Shown: positions 23,286 to 38,673, counted from the first letter of the stretch. The stretch is DNA of 64,000 nt from Crossaster papposus (GCA_037893245.1 JBAIAA010000817.1:434001-498000), one strand, 5' to 3'. Notes: generated by a model not told the origin, from the sequence alone. Made by a program: numbers and translations.

Positions 23286-26200
23286 ATGTCAAACATACAG
23301 GACCGTTTTCGGAATTTGTTAGGCACGTTTAACACCGCAGTTGCTAGAATCAACACCAGGCCTCAACCGTCGAGCGCCGTCGATCAGGACCGGGACGACG
23401 AGGTTCAACCAGATGACGAAGAAAACCTTGTTTCTGGGTAAGTAGGCATGTTTGTAAGCCTAAAGCCATGTATTTTCAGGTTTTCATCACAGGTTTTCAT
23501 CACTCAAGATTGAAAATGAAATTGTAGGCCTCACGTTGACGTTTAGCGTTTAGGGCTCAGGACAATTATTATTGCTATTGGTAGAATGTTACCAATACTA
23601 GGCAATACCATGATTATTTACAGTAGTTTTTTTGGTTAAACCCCATGGTTAAACTAATGTAATTACACTTCTTCACAATCAACAACGATTGAGGGGATAT
23701 AGGAACGATGCAGCTATAGCGCCCGCCACATGGCATGCACAATTGAAATTGGTTGCTTTCATCTACAAAAATAACGTTTCTGTGCAAATTAGGGCACGAG
23801 TCATGATGGGCCTAGCCTAATAATAAAATGATCAGTGCTGATCAGTGCGACCAGCACTGGGTGGGAAACTTTGAAAATACACTTTTTGTCTCGCATCGCT
23901 CATGCCTGAAAACTTTAAACAATGCAATTGTTAGAAAAAATTGGTCAGACTGTCGGCTTGACATTTTATTTTCCCCCCTTTTATTTTCCCTCGTCGGGAC
24001 ATGTAAACTACATATAAACAGTAAAAAAGAAATTAGTCCCCCCTAGGAAATGTGAATTTTTCTGGAAAACAGTTAGGATTCTTAACCTGTTACAAAAATG
24101 TAAAATGTAGTAATGTAGCATCTGAAATCATTTGTTTACAGATTTTTTGTAATATTCTTTTCTCAAAATAATGTTTTGTGGAAATGGAATTATTTTTTGG
24201 GTCCTTTCGTTTCAGTAATGGGTTGGCCGTCCTTGCTTATCAACCACTTGTACACTTTAGGAAAATAAATTGAAGTGAGACAAAAATATTAAAGAAATCT
24301 TTTAAAAACATGATTTTCTCCATTTGACCAATCCCTATGCAAGAAAGTGTCATTTTTATTAGTAATCACATTGAAAAAACGGCATCATTTCAAGGCGAAG
24401 GTTAACTGTTGGGTGAAACGTATCGCACAATAAATGTGTAACATTTCAGACTACATTTTTACATTTTTATAACAGGCTAAGGAGCCTAACTGTTTTCCAG
24501 AAAAATGCACATTTCCCAGGGGAAGTTTCCCAGGGGGGGGGGGGGGGGGGGGAATTATTTCTTTTGACCTGTTTATATAAAAAGCTGTACATGTGCTGTT
24601 GTTGTTGGTGGCTAATAAGCAAACCCAACTCAAGCTAACATGGACCACAGGTTAATAAGGGGTTAAGGAATAAACAGAGGGGTGATAAAACTAAATAACT
24701 GAGAATTACCAAAATTAGGTAATTACTTTGGCAGAGGATTGGAAAGTTAGCACAAAGGCCACACAGACCAATTACCCTTTTCATGGAGGGTATACTGGTC
24801 AACCCCCAAGACCACCCCTGGAGAGAATGTGTGGAAAAGCAATATACAACATTCAAAAACATCAACAAAACATCAACAAAATAACTGACCAAATTATCAA
24901 AAAATACTTCACTGGACTGTTGGGGAATGGCAGTCTGAAGCATCTTTAAAAAATAACAGCTCCTGGTGTGCTGACATTTTCAAGTTTGGATGAATCGTCT
25001 TCGGACTATTCAACCACATGGGCTCAACATCCAACTAGGAAATTATTAACTTCTATTTTGTTCTCCTATTTGTCATCTGTTTTAGATAATATTCCTTGCC
25101 AGGAGTTTTTTTTCTTTTTTTTCTTACTCCTCTAGTTTCCCCGGTCTATTTTCCAAACCCTCCCCCTCCACATTAATTTACTATACTTCTTTGTTAGTTC
25201 ATTTCTTTGATCTTCACCCTGGTCCCCCTTCCTTGTGGTTTGTTGTTGTTGTTGTTGTTGTAGTTTAATGGCACTTTGGCAATCTACGTGCCCTTTGTGC
25301 CAGTCAATGTATATCTAGAGGTAACTCTGGGAAAAACTAGCATGAGTAGATGGAGAGGTATATGTGACTGACGATTCTGGAAACAGCAGACCACGTAAAA
25401 CTGAGGACTGTTCTGTAGACTGGTGCGCTCTGGCTGAAAACTAGAGTTAGCAGGGGGTGACTATATAGCTTGTAATGGTCAGCAAAAGAGATGTACTGAT
25501 TCCTTGTGGTTTCTCAACATACCCCTCCTGTTTGTTCCCCACCCAAATTCACACCTCCTGTTTGTTCCCCACCCAAATTCACACCCCTTTTATCCCCTTG
25601 GTCTGTCTTTGACCCTACCTACGGTACACTGACCTATTATTCCCTCAGTCTAATCTTCCTTTTGTTAATTGTTCCATTGGACTCTGTGCTTTTTCTTTTG
25701 TTTTTCTTCTGCCAGCCATGATGTGCATCATGCTGTGTGTTGCCCTACTTATGTTTGTTTCTTGTACACAGCCATTGTCTCTGAAGAAATTCTTGTTAAG
25801 ATTGAAATATTAGGCCCTCTTAACTTTTGATTTGTTTTTAAAAACTTTACATTTTCCTTTCGGCAAGATAGCTTTTTGACATATTTTGGATCAATTTTAT
25901 TTCAAATTATAACTAGATTTTGTAATTTCTTTTAGGTACATTGTACATGTACATAAACCTACTAATTATATCATGGAGGAATAAGAAGGAACTCCTCCAT
26001 GATTATATATACATGTACATGTACATTGTAGAACAACTGTGTGAGAATCTTTCCCTTGGCCCTCACAGGGTCAACCACATTACAATCCTCTGCTAAAGTA
26101 ATCACCATTATGACCATATACCCACTGCCCCTCAACTCATTATTATTCATTAGGTTTTATAGTTACTCTTGTTTATTGCCCCTTATAACCCCTTGATAGT

Positions 26201-29200
26201 TGCCCAGGAATGTGAGGCACTAGGCCCACACATCCTGTGGTCAAATGGTTCAGTCTTGAAGTAGCCATTCAAACAAAAGCACATTAAAAGTTGTCTGTTG
26301 TTGAAAAAAAAAATTCACAGCTGCCATTATGATAAGGAATAAAAACATGAATTTCATATCAAGACTTGAAGAGCCCGTTTCCATCTGTCGCACATAGTTA
26401 CCCCCAAATCCATCTATTTGCATCAAAAGCAAAATAATGTACATTCCCTCCAAAGGCAGTGTGCACTATTTGCATTTTCTTTTAGATGGATGAGTTACTA
26501 GGCAATTTATAACAGTAAATATTGTGATGCTGACCTGTTGAAACCAAAAGAAGTAATCCATAAATTAAAAAATCTGAAACCAAAAACATTTTTCCACCTA
26601 TGTTTATTTTCCTAAAATCTTCATGTTTACGGCCATTTTGCCTTGCCCAGTATTTCTGTAAAAGCATCCATACTTGTAGTCTACTACAACTAATACAATC
26701 AGTTAGTTTATTTGTTTTACATACATTTTGTAGAGCAACATCAGATATCAATTGTTTTTTACTCCAGATTACAGCAGTTCTCCCAACAACGATTTGATGC
26801 AAGTAGGGTCGTCAACAGCCGCACCATTGCATTACACATGGTCTTGCTGCCAGAACCATGTGTGAAATTGAAAAAGACAATGCAGAACAAGTACAGAGGT
26901 ATTAAATCTTTATAATTTTTTTTGTATCGGTTTAGCAAACAAAATGTTACTTAACTGGGATTAACACTACAGACTTCTGAATTACTGAATGTAGCTGCAT
27001 GTACCAGCACTAATTTTCACTAAACAAATACAAGATCTGTCTACATACTTTACGTACATCTAGTGAATAAAAACATTTTTATTTACATTTTTACAGAGCA
27101 GACCGAACCTAACATGTACATTTTTTATTGTCAAACGACTACAAACACAATGTGGTTAAATACAAAAAACAGAATAAAATATGGTGAAAATTGACAACAA
27201 AATTGTTGAGCTACAATCACGAGACCCTATTATTACCTAAAAATACACGAATACCTTATTACAATCAACTGCAATGGTTATAGTTTAAATTTAGGTGTAT
27301 AATCAAATAGGAAAAAAACAACAACAACGTACTGTATCGCAATTTAAAATTGTTTATCAAAATAGGCTGTAGTTTAATTATGTGTGTTTCAAATTCCCTG
27401 ACAGAAATCAAGTAAATTTAAAAGTGAACAAAGAAATTGGAAAGGCAGGACTCAAAGTCGAACCTGCGACCTCTGGAATATCACACTTTTTAGGCCCCCA
27501 CAAAATTGTGTTCCGGATCCACCGTTACCTCTAAAACTCTTTTATAGTCCAGGCAAAATACATAATTTTGTTTTGTTGACCTCAAACAAATTGCAACAAA
27601 TTGTTTTTCACCACAGTGCACTTTTATAAGGTCCCTAGAATTACATACTAAAAGTCTACAAAAATCCAAGTGGTGGAAATATGTCTAATTTGCATAAATC
27701 GTTAATCCCTGCCGTGTAATATGTTTATTCCCATATTTGGGTATATATATTTTATTTTTATTTTTTTTAAAGTTTATTTTGGCGATTATACTTAAACATC
27801 CTTACTTCAATAACATTTTCTAAAGCATGTAAGTGACTAAATAATTATGGAAATATAGTAATGGTCCAAAATGACTACAATTATACCCTATCATTTGCAC
27901 GCATTTACCGTGTCTCCAGATATCATCAAGTAGTAAGTATTGAAGTGCTTCAAATTCACCAAGTTGCTTACTGGCACAGTTATCCCATTAAAACCTTATG
28001 GAAAATCATATGAACAATGATAACATTGTGATATTTAGCCCAGCAAACAAAAACTTGAAAAAAATGATGTGTCCCTAAATTGGGCTAACAAGTAGGTGAA
28101 GGGTTGCCTAAGGTGAGAGACTTGAACAAGTTCAAGGAAACCCCCCCCCCCCCCCCCCAAATTTAAGATTTTTGTTGCTTACAATAATCATATCTACGTT
28201 AAAATGTATTTTGAGGATTTCCTTGAACTTGTTCAAGTCTTCCATGTTAGGCAACCCTTCAACTACTTTTTAGCCCAATTTATAGACACACCATTTTTCC
28301 AAAGTTTTTGTTTTCTGGGCTAAATATCACAATGTTATTATTGTTTATATGAATTTTCATAAGGTTTTAATAACTGTGCCAGTAAGCAACTTGGTGAATT
28401 TGAAGCTCACCAATACTGACTACTTGATGATATCTGGAGACAGTGTAATGTGCGCACATTTATAGGGTCACGAAGTTGTCATTTTGGATAATTACTGTGT
28501 TCTCATAATTATTCAGTCACTTATATGCTTTAGCAAATGTTATTGAAGTAAGGATATTTAAGTAGAATCACCAAAATAAACTTTTCAAAAAATAAAAATA
28601 AAATATATACCCAAATATGGGAATAAACATATTACACAGCAGGGTTTAACGATTTATGCAAATTAGACATATTTTTACCGCTTGGATTTTTGTAGATTTT
28701 TAGTATGTAATTCTAGGAACCTTATAGAAGTGCACTGTGGTGATAAACAATTTGTTGCAATTTGTTTGAGGTCAAAACTTATTTTTTCTGGACTATTACT
28801 CGAAAGGGCGAAACAAACTGTGGATGTGCATGTGCAATTTACAATCTGTCACCTCTTCCAACATCTTGTGAACGTTATTGTTCGCAGGTCCACAATACAT
28901 ATGAAATGTCCGTACATCAACACACACACACAGTCTTAATTACCATTCATTATTTAAACTGTATTTGTTTAGATCAAGGTACATAGTATACACCATTTGC
29001 AGATAATGAAAATATTTACTACCGAATTATTAAGAAATATCTTATTTATTTGAAAGTAGATAATGATTCTAGGCATCCAGCAAAAGGATTGCACTAGATA
29101 TCCTGTAATTATTCCGAAATAATCAATATTTTAAAACCAATTTTATTATAACATAATAATAAGTGCCCGATATTTACTATGACATACAACCCCCCCCCCC

Positions 29201-31587
29201 CCCCCCCCCCCCAATCCACCCATTCCACCGATTCATGATAATTCAAGCATTTACCAATGGTGTATCTTTACCTTTAAGCATTAGCAAATTTGTTTTGCTT
29301 CCAGAAAGGTTTTTGAATCCCTATTTTTAAATTGTGCCTTTCAAGTGTTCCCTTAATTTGTCTACAGATACCCCTGATGGATTCAAGAGGAAAACGCTAA
29401 GGGTTTACCCGACTACCCCAATCCGTGAGGTGAAAGAGATGACCCTTCATCACTTTCCTCAACTAAGAGGGGTACAAATGTTTGGATTTTTCAAATTAGA
29501 TGTCAGAAACAATTTTCATAGTGTGTTTCCGGCACCGATGACAGCCCTGCAGCTGAAAAAGTGGAGGATTATTCGGAGTTCTGACGGAGCTTCAGGTGGA
29601 AACCGGTCAAAAATATGGATCATGCCATCTGTGAGTAAACTACAGCATCATTTTGGGGTGTGGGGGGGGGGGGGGGGGGGGGGGTTATTAGGCACATTTT
29701 GCAATTGCTTTGTTGACCTTCTAGTAAGTGCGGTGTGTACAAAGTATTATAAATATGTAACCTTAGATTAAATTGAAATTATTGTACACGTAATTGCCCT
29801 CTATCAGAGTATCTGCGGGTTTGTAAAAAGTCTTAGAAATTATGAAATTTACCTTTTTCAATTTAAGGCCTTTAAAACCATTAAAAAGTATTTCCTGTAA
29901 ATAAAGATCTTGAAGGGCCAATCTGGACGTACGACAAAGCTTGTTGTGGAGGGGAAGGGATGGGGAAGAGGAATAGGGGGGGGGGGAGGTAGGGGTGGGG
30001 GTGGAGGATTCACTTCCCGGCTTCTCCTACCCCCACATGGCCCTAAGGAAAATAATAAGGCTCTTAATAAACAATATTGTTTCGATTTCAGAGGGCTAGT
30101 ACAGCCGCAGCCGGCCCCGCCGCAGCAGCCGGACCCGCCGCAGCAGCCGGACCCGCCGCAGCCAGACTCGCTGCAGCCGGACCCGTTGAAGCCGAACCTA
30201 CCGCAGCCGGACCCGCCGCAGCCGGACTCGCTGCAGCAGGACCCGTCGAAGCCGGACCTGCCGCAGCCGAACCTGCCGCAACCGGACCCGCCGCCGCCGC
30301 CGGACCTGCACCAGTCGGCCTTGCACCAGTTGGCCCTGCACCAGTTGCACCCGCTCCAGTTCGCCCCGCTGCAGTCGGCCTTGCACCAGTCGGCCCTGCA
30401 CAAGTTGCCCCCGCTCCAGTTCGCCCCGCTGCAGTCGGCCTTGCACCAGTCGGCCCTGCACCAGTTGCCCCCGCTCCAGTTCGCCCCGCTGCAGTCGGCC
30501 TTGCACCAGTCGGCCCTGCACCAGTTGCCCCCGCTCCAGTTCGCCCTGCTGCAGTCGGCCTTGCACCAGTCGGCCCTGCACAAGTTGCCCCCGCTCCAGT
30601 TCGCCCCGCTGCAGTCGGCCTTGCACCAGTCGGCCCTGCACCAGTTGCCCCCGCTCCAGCCCGCCCCGTGGAAGTCCGCCCCGCCGCAGTCCGCCCCGCC
30701 GCAGTCCGCCCCGCCGCAGTCCGCCCCGTCGCAGTCGGCTCCGGCCCCGGTGCAGTCCGTCCCGCTGCAGTCCGTCCCGCTGCAGTCCGCCCCGCTACAG
30801 TCCGCCCCGCTAGATTCCCCCCCGCTGCAGTCCGCCCCGCTGCAGTCCGCCCCGCTAGATTCCCCCCCGCTGCAGTCCGCCCCGCTGCAGTCCGCCCCGC
30901 TGCAGTCCGCCCCGCTGCAGTACGCCCCGCTGCAGTCGGCCTAGCTGCACCAGTCGGCCCTGCACCAGTTGGCCCTGCACCAGTCGCCCCCGCTGCAGTC
31001 CACCCCGCTACAGTCGGACCTGCTCCAGTCAACCCGGCTGCAGTCAACCCGGTTGCAGTCAACCCTGCTGCAGTCAACCCTGCTGCAGTCAACCTGGTTG
31101 CAGTCAACCCTGCTGCAGTCAACCCTGCTGCAGTCAACCCGGTTGCAGTCAACCCGGCTGCAGTCAACCCGGCTGCAGTCAACCCGGTTGCAGTCGGATT
31201 ACCAGATGTACAGCCTGAAGTACTGGCATCAGTTCATTAAATTTACTTATATTTAAAATCGGTCCATTATATGCGCTTAATTGTTGACCGATTGGGTGTG
31301 CGATAGGACGTTTTAAAATCCAGGGACACCCATGGACGAAGCTGAAGGTGCTATGTGTCCTAGCGCTCAGCAGATGTTTTGAGGACTGAAGATGTTAAAT
31401 GTTCACATAAACATTTTTTTTTTATAATGCAATTTAAATTAACTCATATCCTGCCAAACAAAACAGATAATCTTCAATTCGTTCGCTGCTCCACTATCGT
31501 CACTATTGTGTAGGTGAAAATTTCGCGGGTATCAATTATATATAGAGCTCAGAACAGCAGCCATTTACACTGATGTAATATCACAGT

Positions 31588-31630
<43 letters not shown>

Positions 31631-34600
31631 GCTAATGCGGTGTTATACAATCGACATCGATCTAGACCAATACAAATACAGTATCTAAGAAAAAAGTAAT
31701 TAAACAATTGCTCATAACTTCAATCCAACATTTAAAAGAAGTATTTACATACAGAAACTAAATTACAAATTACCGTATAACTCCTAGGATTATGAGCTGC
31801 AAGTCTTTTCTCTGCAAATCTGAACAAAGATTTGGTTGGGCTAAGGGAATAAAAATGTGGTTGGTCTGTTTAAAAAAAATATGTTTAAAACAGGCTCATG
31901 GGCCTGGATGTGTGTAGAGGTCCATTAGCTGCTTTTAATTATACACTTGTTTCTATACTCATTTATACCTTTTGGTCAAAAAGACAATTGTGTTTCATGT
32001 GCGTACCTTTAAATTGAGACATATATACCGCGTGCTTATATACCACCTGCTGCTCGATATGGTGAGATTGTGGACGATATGGCGTGATATAGCATTGGGA
32101 CTATTAATATACGGACCCATTTATTGCTCACGCTGTGTGCTGCTACATTGATAAAGATTGTAGGTAATTCTTGCAAAAGGGATTGTATCGCCACTGAAGA
32201 ATGAATGGCATCTTACTTTGAACAGGGTCACAGCTGATACAAACGTTAAAATATTTAATATTTCAGGATTCAACACTTTATGAAGAATGTGAGAGGCGCT
32301 CTTCAAATGAACGAAGAATGGTCTCGGGAGTTAGCTCCTATGTGACAGACAATAAGCCACCGTAAGTTTGGTAATACATGTAGCTATTAATTTCTGTAAT
32401 GTCCCCTCTGCCAAAACTGTGGTTAGGTACCGGTAGTCCCAACTGCAACGGCTTAAGGTATAGTCCAGGAAAAATAAGTTTTGATCGACCTCAAACAAAT
32501 TGCAACAAATTGTTTTTCACCACAGTGCACTTCTATAATGTTCCTAGAATTACATACCAAAAATCTACAAAAATCCAAGTGGTGGAAATATGTCTAATTT
32601 GCATAAATCGTTAATCCCTGCCATGTAATATGTTTATTCCCATATTTGGGTATATATTTGTTTTAATTATTTTTTTAAAAGTTTAGTTTGGTGATTCTAC
32701 TTACATATCCTTACTTGAATAACATTTGCTAAAGCATATAAGTGACTGAATAATTATGAGAACACAGTAATTATCCAAAATGACAACTTTGTGACCCTAT
32801 AAATGTGCGCACATTACACTGTCTCCAGATATCATCATGTAGTCAGTATTGGTGAGCTTCAAATTTACCAAGTTTCTTACTGGCACAGTTATTATATTAA
32901 AACCTTATGAAAAATCATATGAACAATAATAACATTGTGATATTTAGCCCAGAAAACAAAAACTGGGGGAAAATGGTGTGTCTATAAATTGGGCTAAAAA
33001 GTAGTTAAAGGGTTGCCTAACATGGAAGACTTGAACAAGTTCAAGGAAATCCCCAAAATACATTTTAACGTAGATATGATTATTGTAAGCAACAAAAATC
33101 TTAAATTTGGGGGGTTTCCTTGAACTTGTTCAAGTCTCTCACCTTAGGCAACCCTTCACCTACTTGTTAGCCCAATTTAGGGACACATCATTTTTTCCAA
33201 GTTTTTGTTTGCTGGGCTAAATATCACATCGTTATCATTGTCCATATGATTTTTCATAAGGTTTTAATATGATAACTGTGCCAGTAAGCAACTTGGTGAA
33301 TTTGAAGCTCACCAATACTGACTACATGATGATATCTGGAGACAGTGTAATGTGCGCACATTTATAGGGTCACAAAGTTGTCATTTTGGATAATTACTGT
33401 GTTCTCATTATTATTCAGTCACTTATATGCTTTAGCAAATGTTATTCAAGTAAGGATATGTAAGTAGAATCACCAAAATAAACTTAAAATACAAATAAAA
33501 TGTATACCCAAATATGGGAATAAACATATTACATGGCAGGGATTAGCGATTTATGCAAATTAGACATATTTCCACCACTTGGATTTTTGTAGACTTTAAG
33601 TATGTAATTCTAGGGACCTTATAAAAGTGCACTGTGGTGAAAAACAATTTGTTGCAATTTGTTTGAGGTCAACAAAACAAAATTATGTATTTTGCCTGGA
33701 CTATAAAAGAGTTTTAGAGGTAACGGTGGATCCGGAACACAATTTTGTGGGGGCCTAAAAAGTGTGATATTCCAGAGGTCGCAGGTTCGACTTTGAGTCC
33801 TGCCTTTCCAATTTCTTTGTTCACTTTTAAATTTACTTGATTTCTGTCAGGGAATTTGAAACACACATAATTAAACTACAGCCTATTTTGATAAACAATT
33901 TTAAATTGCGATACAGTACGTTGTTGTTGTTTTTTTCCTATTTGATTATACACCTAAATTGAAACTATAACCATTGCAGTTGATTGTAATAAGGTATTCG
34001 TGTATTTTTAGGCAGGGATTAGCGATTTATGCAAATTAGACATATTTCCACCACTTGGATTTTTGTAGATTTTTAGTATGTAATTATAGGGATCTTATAG
34101 AAGTGCACTGTGGTGAAAAGCAATTTGTTGCAATTTGTTTGAGGTCAACAAAACAAAATTATGTATTTTGCCTGGACTAGTAGTCATGTGCAAGTATAAT
34201 GGGATGAAATTTCAGCAAGGTTTAATAGAAGGATTGCAGCGGCACTATGTGAAGTAATTGCTTTCAAGCCAGAGGTGTTAACTTGATGTTCAAGCCAGTA
34301 TATTCTGGCTGTATATTTGGGGGAGTGCCTTGACTCCATGATTGTTGGTATTAAAGTAACGATGAGAGGGATCCAATGATGCTCGTTGAGTTGTGAATGC
34401 GGAAAAAAACCCAACTCTGTTGGGCCAGGATCACTGGTTGTTGGGGTGTGAAGGTATATGGATCATAATGGATGCATGGAGTGTGGGAAATATAGTGCGT
34501 GCCTACTGGGGTGTGTCGGATGTAAGTTTGTAAAGGAGGGGAGAGAACAAGTAGAGGAGATCGAGGTGATCCATAGGTCAACTAAGGGGGACATAATTAA

Positions 34601-37600
34601 AATGGTCAGTGAACGTGGATATAGATGATCCATCGATTATTAAAAGAGATTATTTCACATGATCCCACCACGAGCCTTAATTTGTATCTCCTACCATGCA
34701 GAGCCTCGAGTTTTATTTACAGCAAAATTTGCAAAGAATTGGCGACTCCAAAAAATATTGACAGTGCAATATGTGCAATTTGCTACAGTGCAATAATGCA
34801 TTTTTTTTAGAAGCAATGTGGTTAAATATAGAAGACCAATAGTAATAATGATGTAAATAATGAGGGTTTGTCTTAAGTTTGGATTTGAATGAGTCTGGTA
34901 GATCGGAATGTGTCTTACCTGCAATCAAGTATTATTAGTTATGTAATTTCCATACATATCACAATTAATGTTGTCTGGGTGCATAACTTACTAGATTAAT
35001 TAGGACACCGTCAGTTATAAAAATCTTTTTTCTTCCAGTGGAGAATCAATAGCTGCCATCCTGGAGCGTTTTAAATTATATTTTGAGGAGGATGATAAGC
35101 ATTATCTCACTGTTGAGCGTGACCAGGCCATGGAGACAATGCTTGATGTCATCATGAAAGTCAGACCAAGCACTCTTATTAGAGTAAGCTTCAGAGGAGA
35201 AGATGGCGTTGATGCTGGAGCAGTACGGACATCCTTGTTTGAAATCGTGAAGACTAGGCTGGGGGAATTACCAGTATTCAGTGAACAGCCTGATGGCCTC
35301 CATCTACAGCTTGATTATAAATGTAAGTACATTAAGAGATATAAAGATACTTTATATTTTAACAGACATGCACAATCAACTATCGTGTTCCAGAAAGTTT
35401 CAAAAATACATATTACCTTTAAATAATTAAAGCTGGTTTATATTGACAATTTTAGAGTTCCGACTTTTTTTCTTTCTGTATGACACCGTAGTTTAGACGT
35501 AATGTATGTCTGTGGCGTTCAAGAAATTATATTTTGTTCCCAACAATTTTCAAATGAAATATGTTGTTTTAAAGAAAACACTTTAAGCTCCTATTTTAGA
35601 CGTCTGCAAACTGCTAAACCAAATTAATCTTGGTTGTATTTGCACCTCACTTCTAACGTGTGCTAATTTTGTACATCAATTATTTGATAACTGAACAAAG
35701 AGGATTTTTTCGTTCAATAACCTTCGTACTGCTAGAAAATTAAAATTGGGAGAAATAGTTTTCAAGAAGAAACTCGCAAAGGACATAGTATGTGTTTCAG
35801 TTGATTGTTGTATGTATATGATATATTTTTTGTTGTAAACCAAATATTTTTCAGTCTTCATGGATTGCTTGGAGAGCTGTGAAAATAAACCAACGATTTA
35901 AATGAAATTAAATGGATAGAATAGAATATAGTAAAATTGAAACCAAATCAGATTTAGTCTTATCCAGTTGGTTTATTTCTTTTTAGCACTTGAATCAGAC
36001 CGATATGAAGCTGTTGGCAGGCTAATTGGTTATCTTCTGGCAGAGGGCAGTGTTCTACCTAACGTACTCGCTCCAGTCACGTTTGCATTACTTGCCTACA
36101 GTGCAAGTGAAGTAACACCGAGATTCTGTGATGTCACAGACCATAGCCAGAAGATGTTGCTGTTCAAGGTGAATACATGTTATATGATTGTAATAAACAT
36201 TGCACTAAACCTGACAACATCAATTGGAAATGAATCAATCAAATGAACAGCGTTTTGTTTACGAGAATTTTAGAAAAATCATTTGCAACTTTTTGATTTT
36301 TTTTACTGTACATAACATACGAGACATAAACATTGTATACAGACATTTACTTACTCACCGTGCAAGTATGCAATCAAGAATTTTGATATATTTTTTCTGA
36401 AAATAACAACCAAAAAGCTACGACTGACTACACTTGTAATTACAAATATTGACTTTCAGTATCAAACAAGTGACTTCTTCCACAGTTGGATCTCAAAATC
36501 TACTAGGTGTTAGATTATTGAAGCATTGAAGAATTTTCTTTTGAATTTGTCATAGAGCTTTAATGACCATCAGCTTTTCTGCTCAAAGTTGACCATCACA
36601 AGAAACCAAAGACGTAATGACATCATGCTTTGTTTCAATGTGCGAGTCTGTCCCTACGTCATCTGGCATACTGACTTCATCCCCATAGAGAAGTGCGTAA
36701 CAAAAGCCATGACGTCATTACGTCTTGGGTCAAATTTTGGTATTGCTGGGAGCGCATGCATGACAAGCTCAAAAGAATTATTTGAATGATTAAAAGTATA
36801 ATTTCTCTACACAAGTAAAACCTTATTTTAAGACTGGCACTTGCACGAAGTCATATAGATGTGAAACAAAACATTCACTATCAATGGCCACATTATTTAC
36901 AGCTTTGTTTAAACTTAGAACAAAGCAGCATGCAACAAAGCAGCATGCAACAAAACAAGTGTGCAACTATATTCTGCGCTTTGTCACACATTTTTGTATG
37001 CATCAATTTACATAATGCAAGAGGCTGGGCCAGCACAGAAATCTCTCTATTTTCAAAAACACTTACGGCCTTTTCACTCTAGACAAATGTCGTTTCACAC
37101 TTGACAATTTTTAAGCCTGTGCCAACCCTGCATCAACTGTTACATTAATTTTAACCTGGGTTTGAGTTGTCTAACCCCGGTTTGAAACTCTGTCCTGGGT
37201 TGAAAACAAGAAGTGTTGGGTGACCAAGTTTACCGCAGGTTGAACTCCAACAAAATGTGAAACGGCGTAGCTTGAATAAAAAAATAGATCCTGGGAAATC
37301 CCAGTGGTCTACCCTGTTTGACCCTAACCTGGTTCGTGAGACTCTCTTGTGTAGATTGGCAAATGGATCAGTAACCCTAAGAATTTATTTTGCCTGGAGT
37401 ATACTTCAATAAACATGAATTCTTATGTTTTAATTTTAGATACGTCAAGCTGAGACACCTCAACAACTGTTGGAGGTAGTAGTCGAGCATGGCATGCTCA
37501 TAGTGGTGGCTGGATGTAGCCACTGTTCATTAAACAAAGAAGCTTTGGAGAAGCATCTCACCAAGTTCCTTGTAATTGATACAAAGTATCCAGCAATTGA

Positions 37601-38639
37601 GCAGTGAGTAATTGCATGTCAATTCTCTGTCTTTCGTTTTAACAAAAAATGTATGAACCATCATCCACACAATACCACAGGTAATAAAAACCTATAACAG
37701 TATTATCTGACGTTATAATTTAACGTAAACAAACACATTAACTTTAAAAATCTGTCAATCATATTAACCTTTTCATTTTATTTTAACTTTATACATGAAA
37801 ATTACAAATTTGGGAATAATGCATTCACCTGATGAATTAAATGGAAATATAAATTGTGTATGTCTGACAAACAACTAAAAAGGCAAATTTTCCACACTTA
37901 CTAAATTAAACATCTTTTGTATGGACTGCCCAATTGTAATGGAAAGTGGTGTACATTATGGCAAGCAGTCATCAAGATCACCGTTCTGTGTGCAAGCCAT
38001 CCATCTTTGAAAATAACACAATTTTGATAGGTATTACTTTTTGGGGGGCTCGGGGATGTATTGAAAAGTACTACTCTTTGTACAAACATAACAATGTAGA
38101 AATTTTGGACAGCACCTTTATAATAATAATTGTTGTTTTCTTTTAGGATGAAGAAGGGACTGCAATGGGCAGGCATACTAGGGGACATGATGTCCAATCC
38201 AAAGAGGATGGAAGATGGTCTGGTGTATACACCCACCTCTCTCGATGCATCTTGCCTGCTGGCACTGATGAAGGTGCAATATTCGCAAGATAGAGAGAGA
38301 AGAAAGAAGGAGGAAAAGGTCATGGTTGTCTTTGAAATGTTTCTTCAGGATTTACAGGGTAATTGTCCACCTTTTTTAAAATTTGAAGTACGCATACGTT
38401 TCAACAACGTAGCCGAAACAGCTTGTCTTTTTGTATTTAGGAAAAAAAAGGGTATTTTTTAGGATTTCCTGTACGGTTTGTACACACTTTTCCTCTACTA
38501 ATACACTTTCATCTGATCGACCTTACAATGGAAACACTTGGACCACCATCTACAAATGGTCAACAAAGAATGTTGTCCCATAATGATATTATTGGGTGCC
38601 AAGTGACGTCACATTATAGATGCAGTTTTCAAGAATCTT

Positions 38640-38673
<34 letters not shown>

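Noticed and set aside
30088-31182. 364-codon open frame on the minus strand (Ala/Gly/Thr-rich)
   Set aside because: It is the antisense of the coding repeat exon; the period is a multiple of three and has no stops. No splice sites or start context support it.
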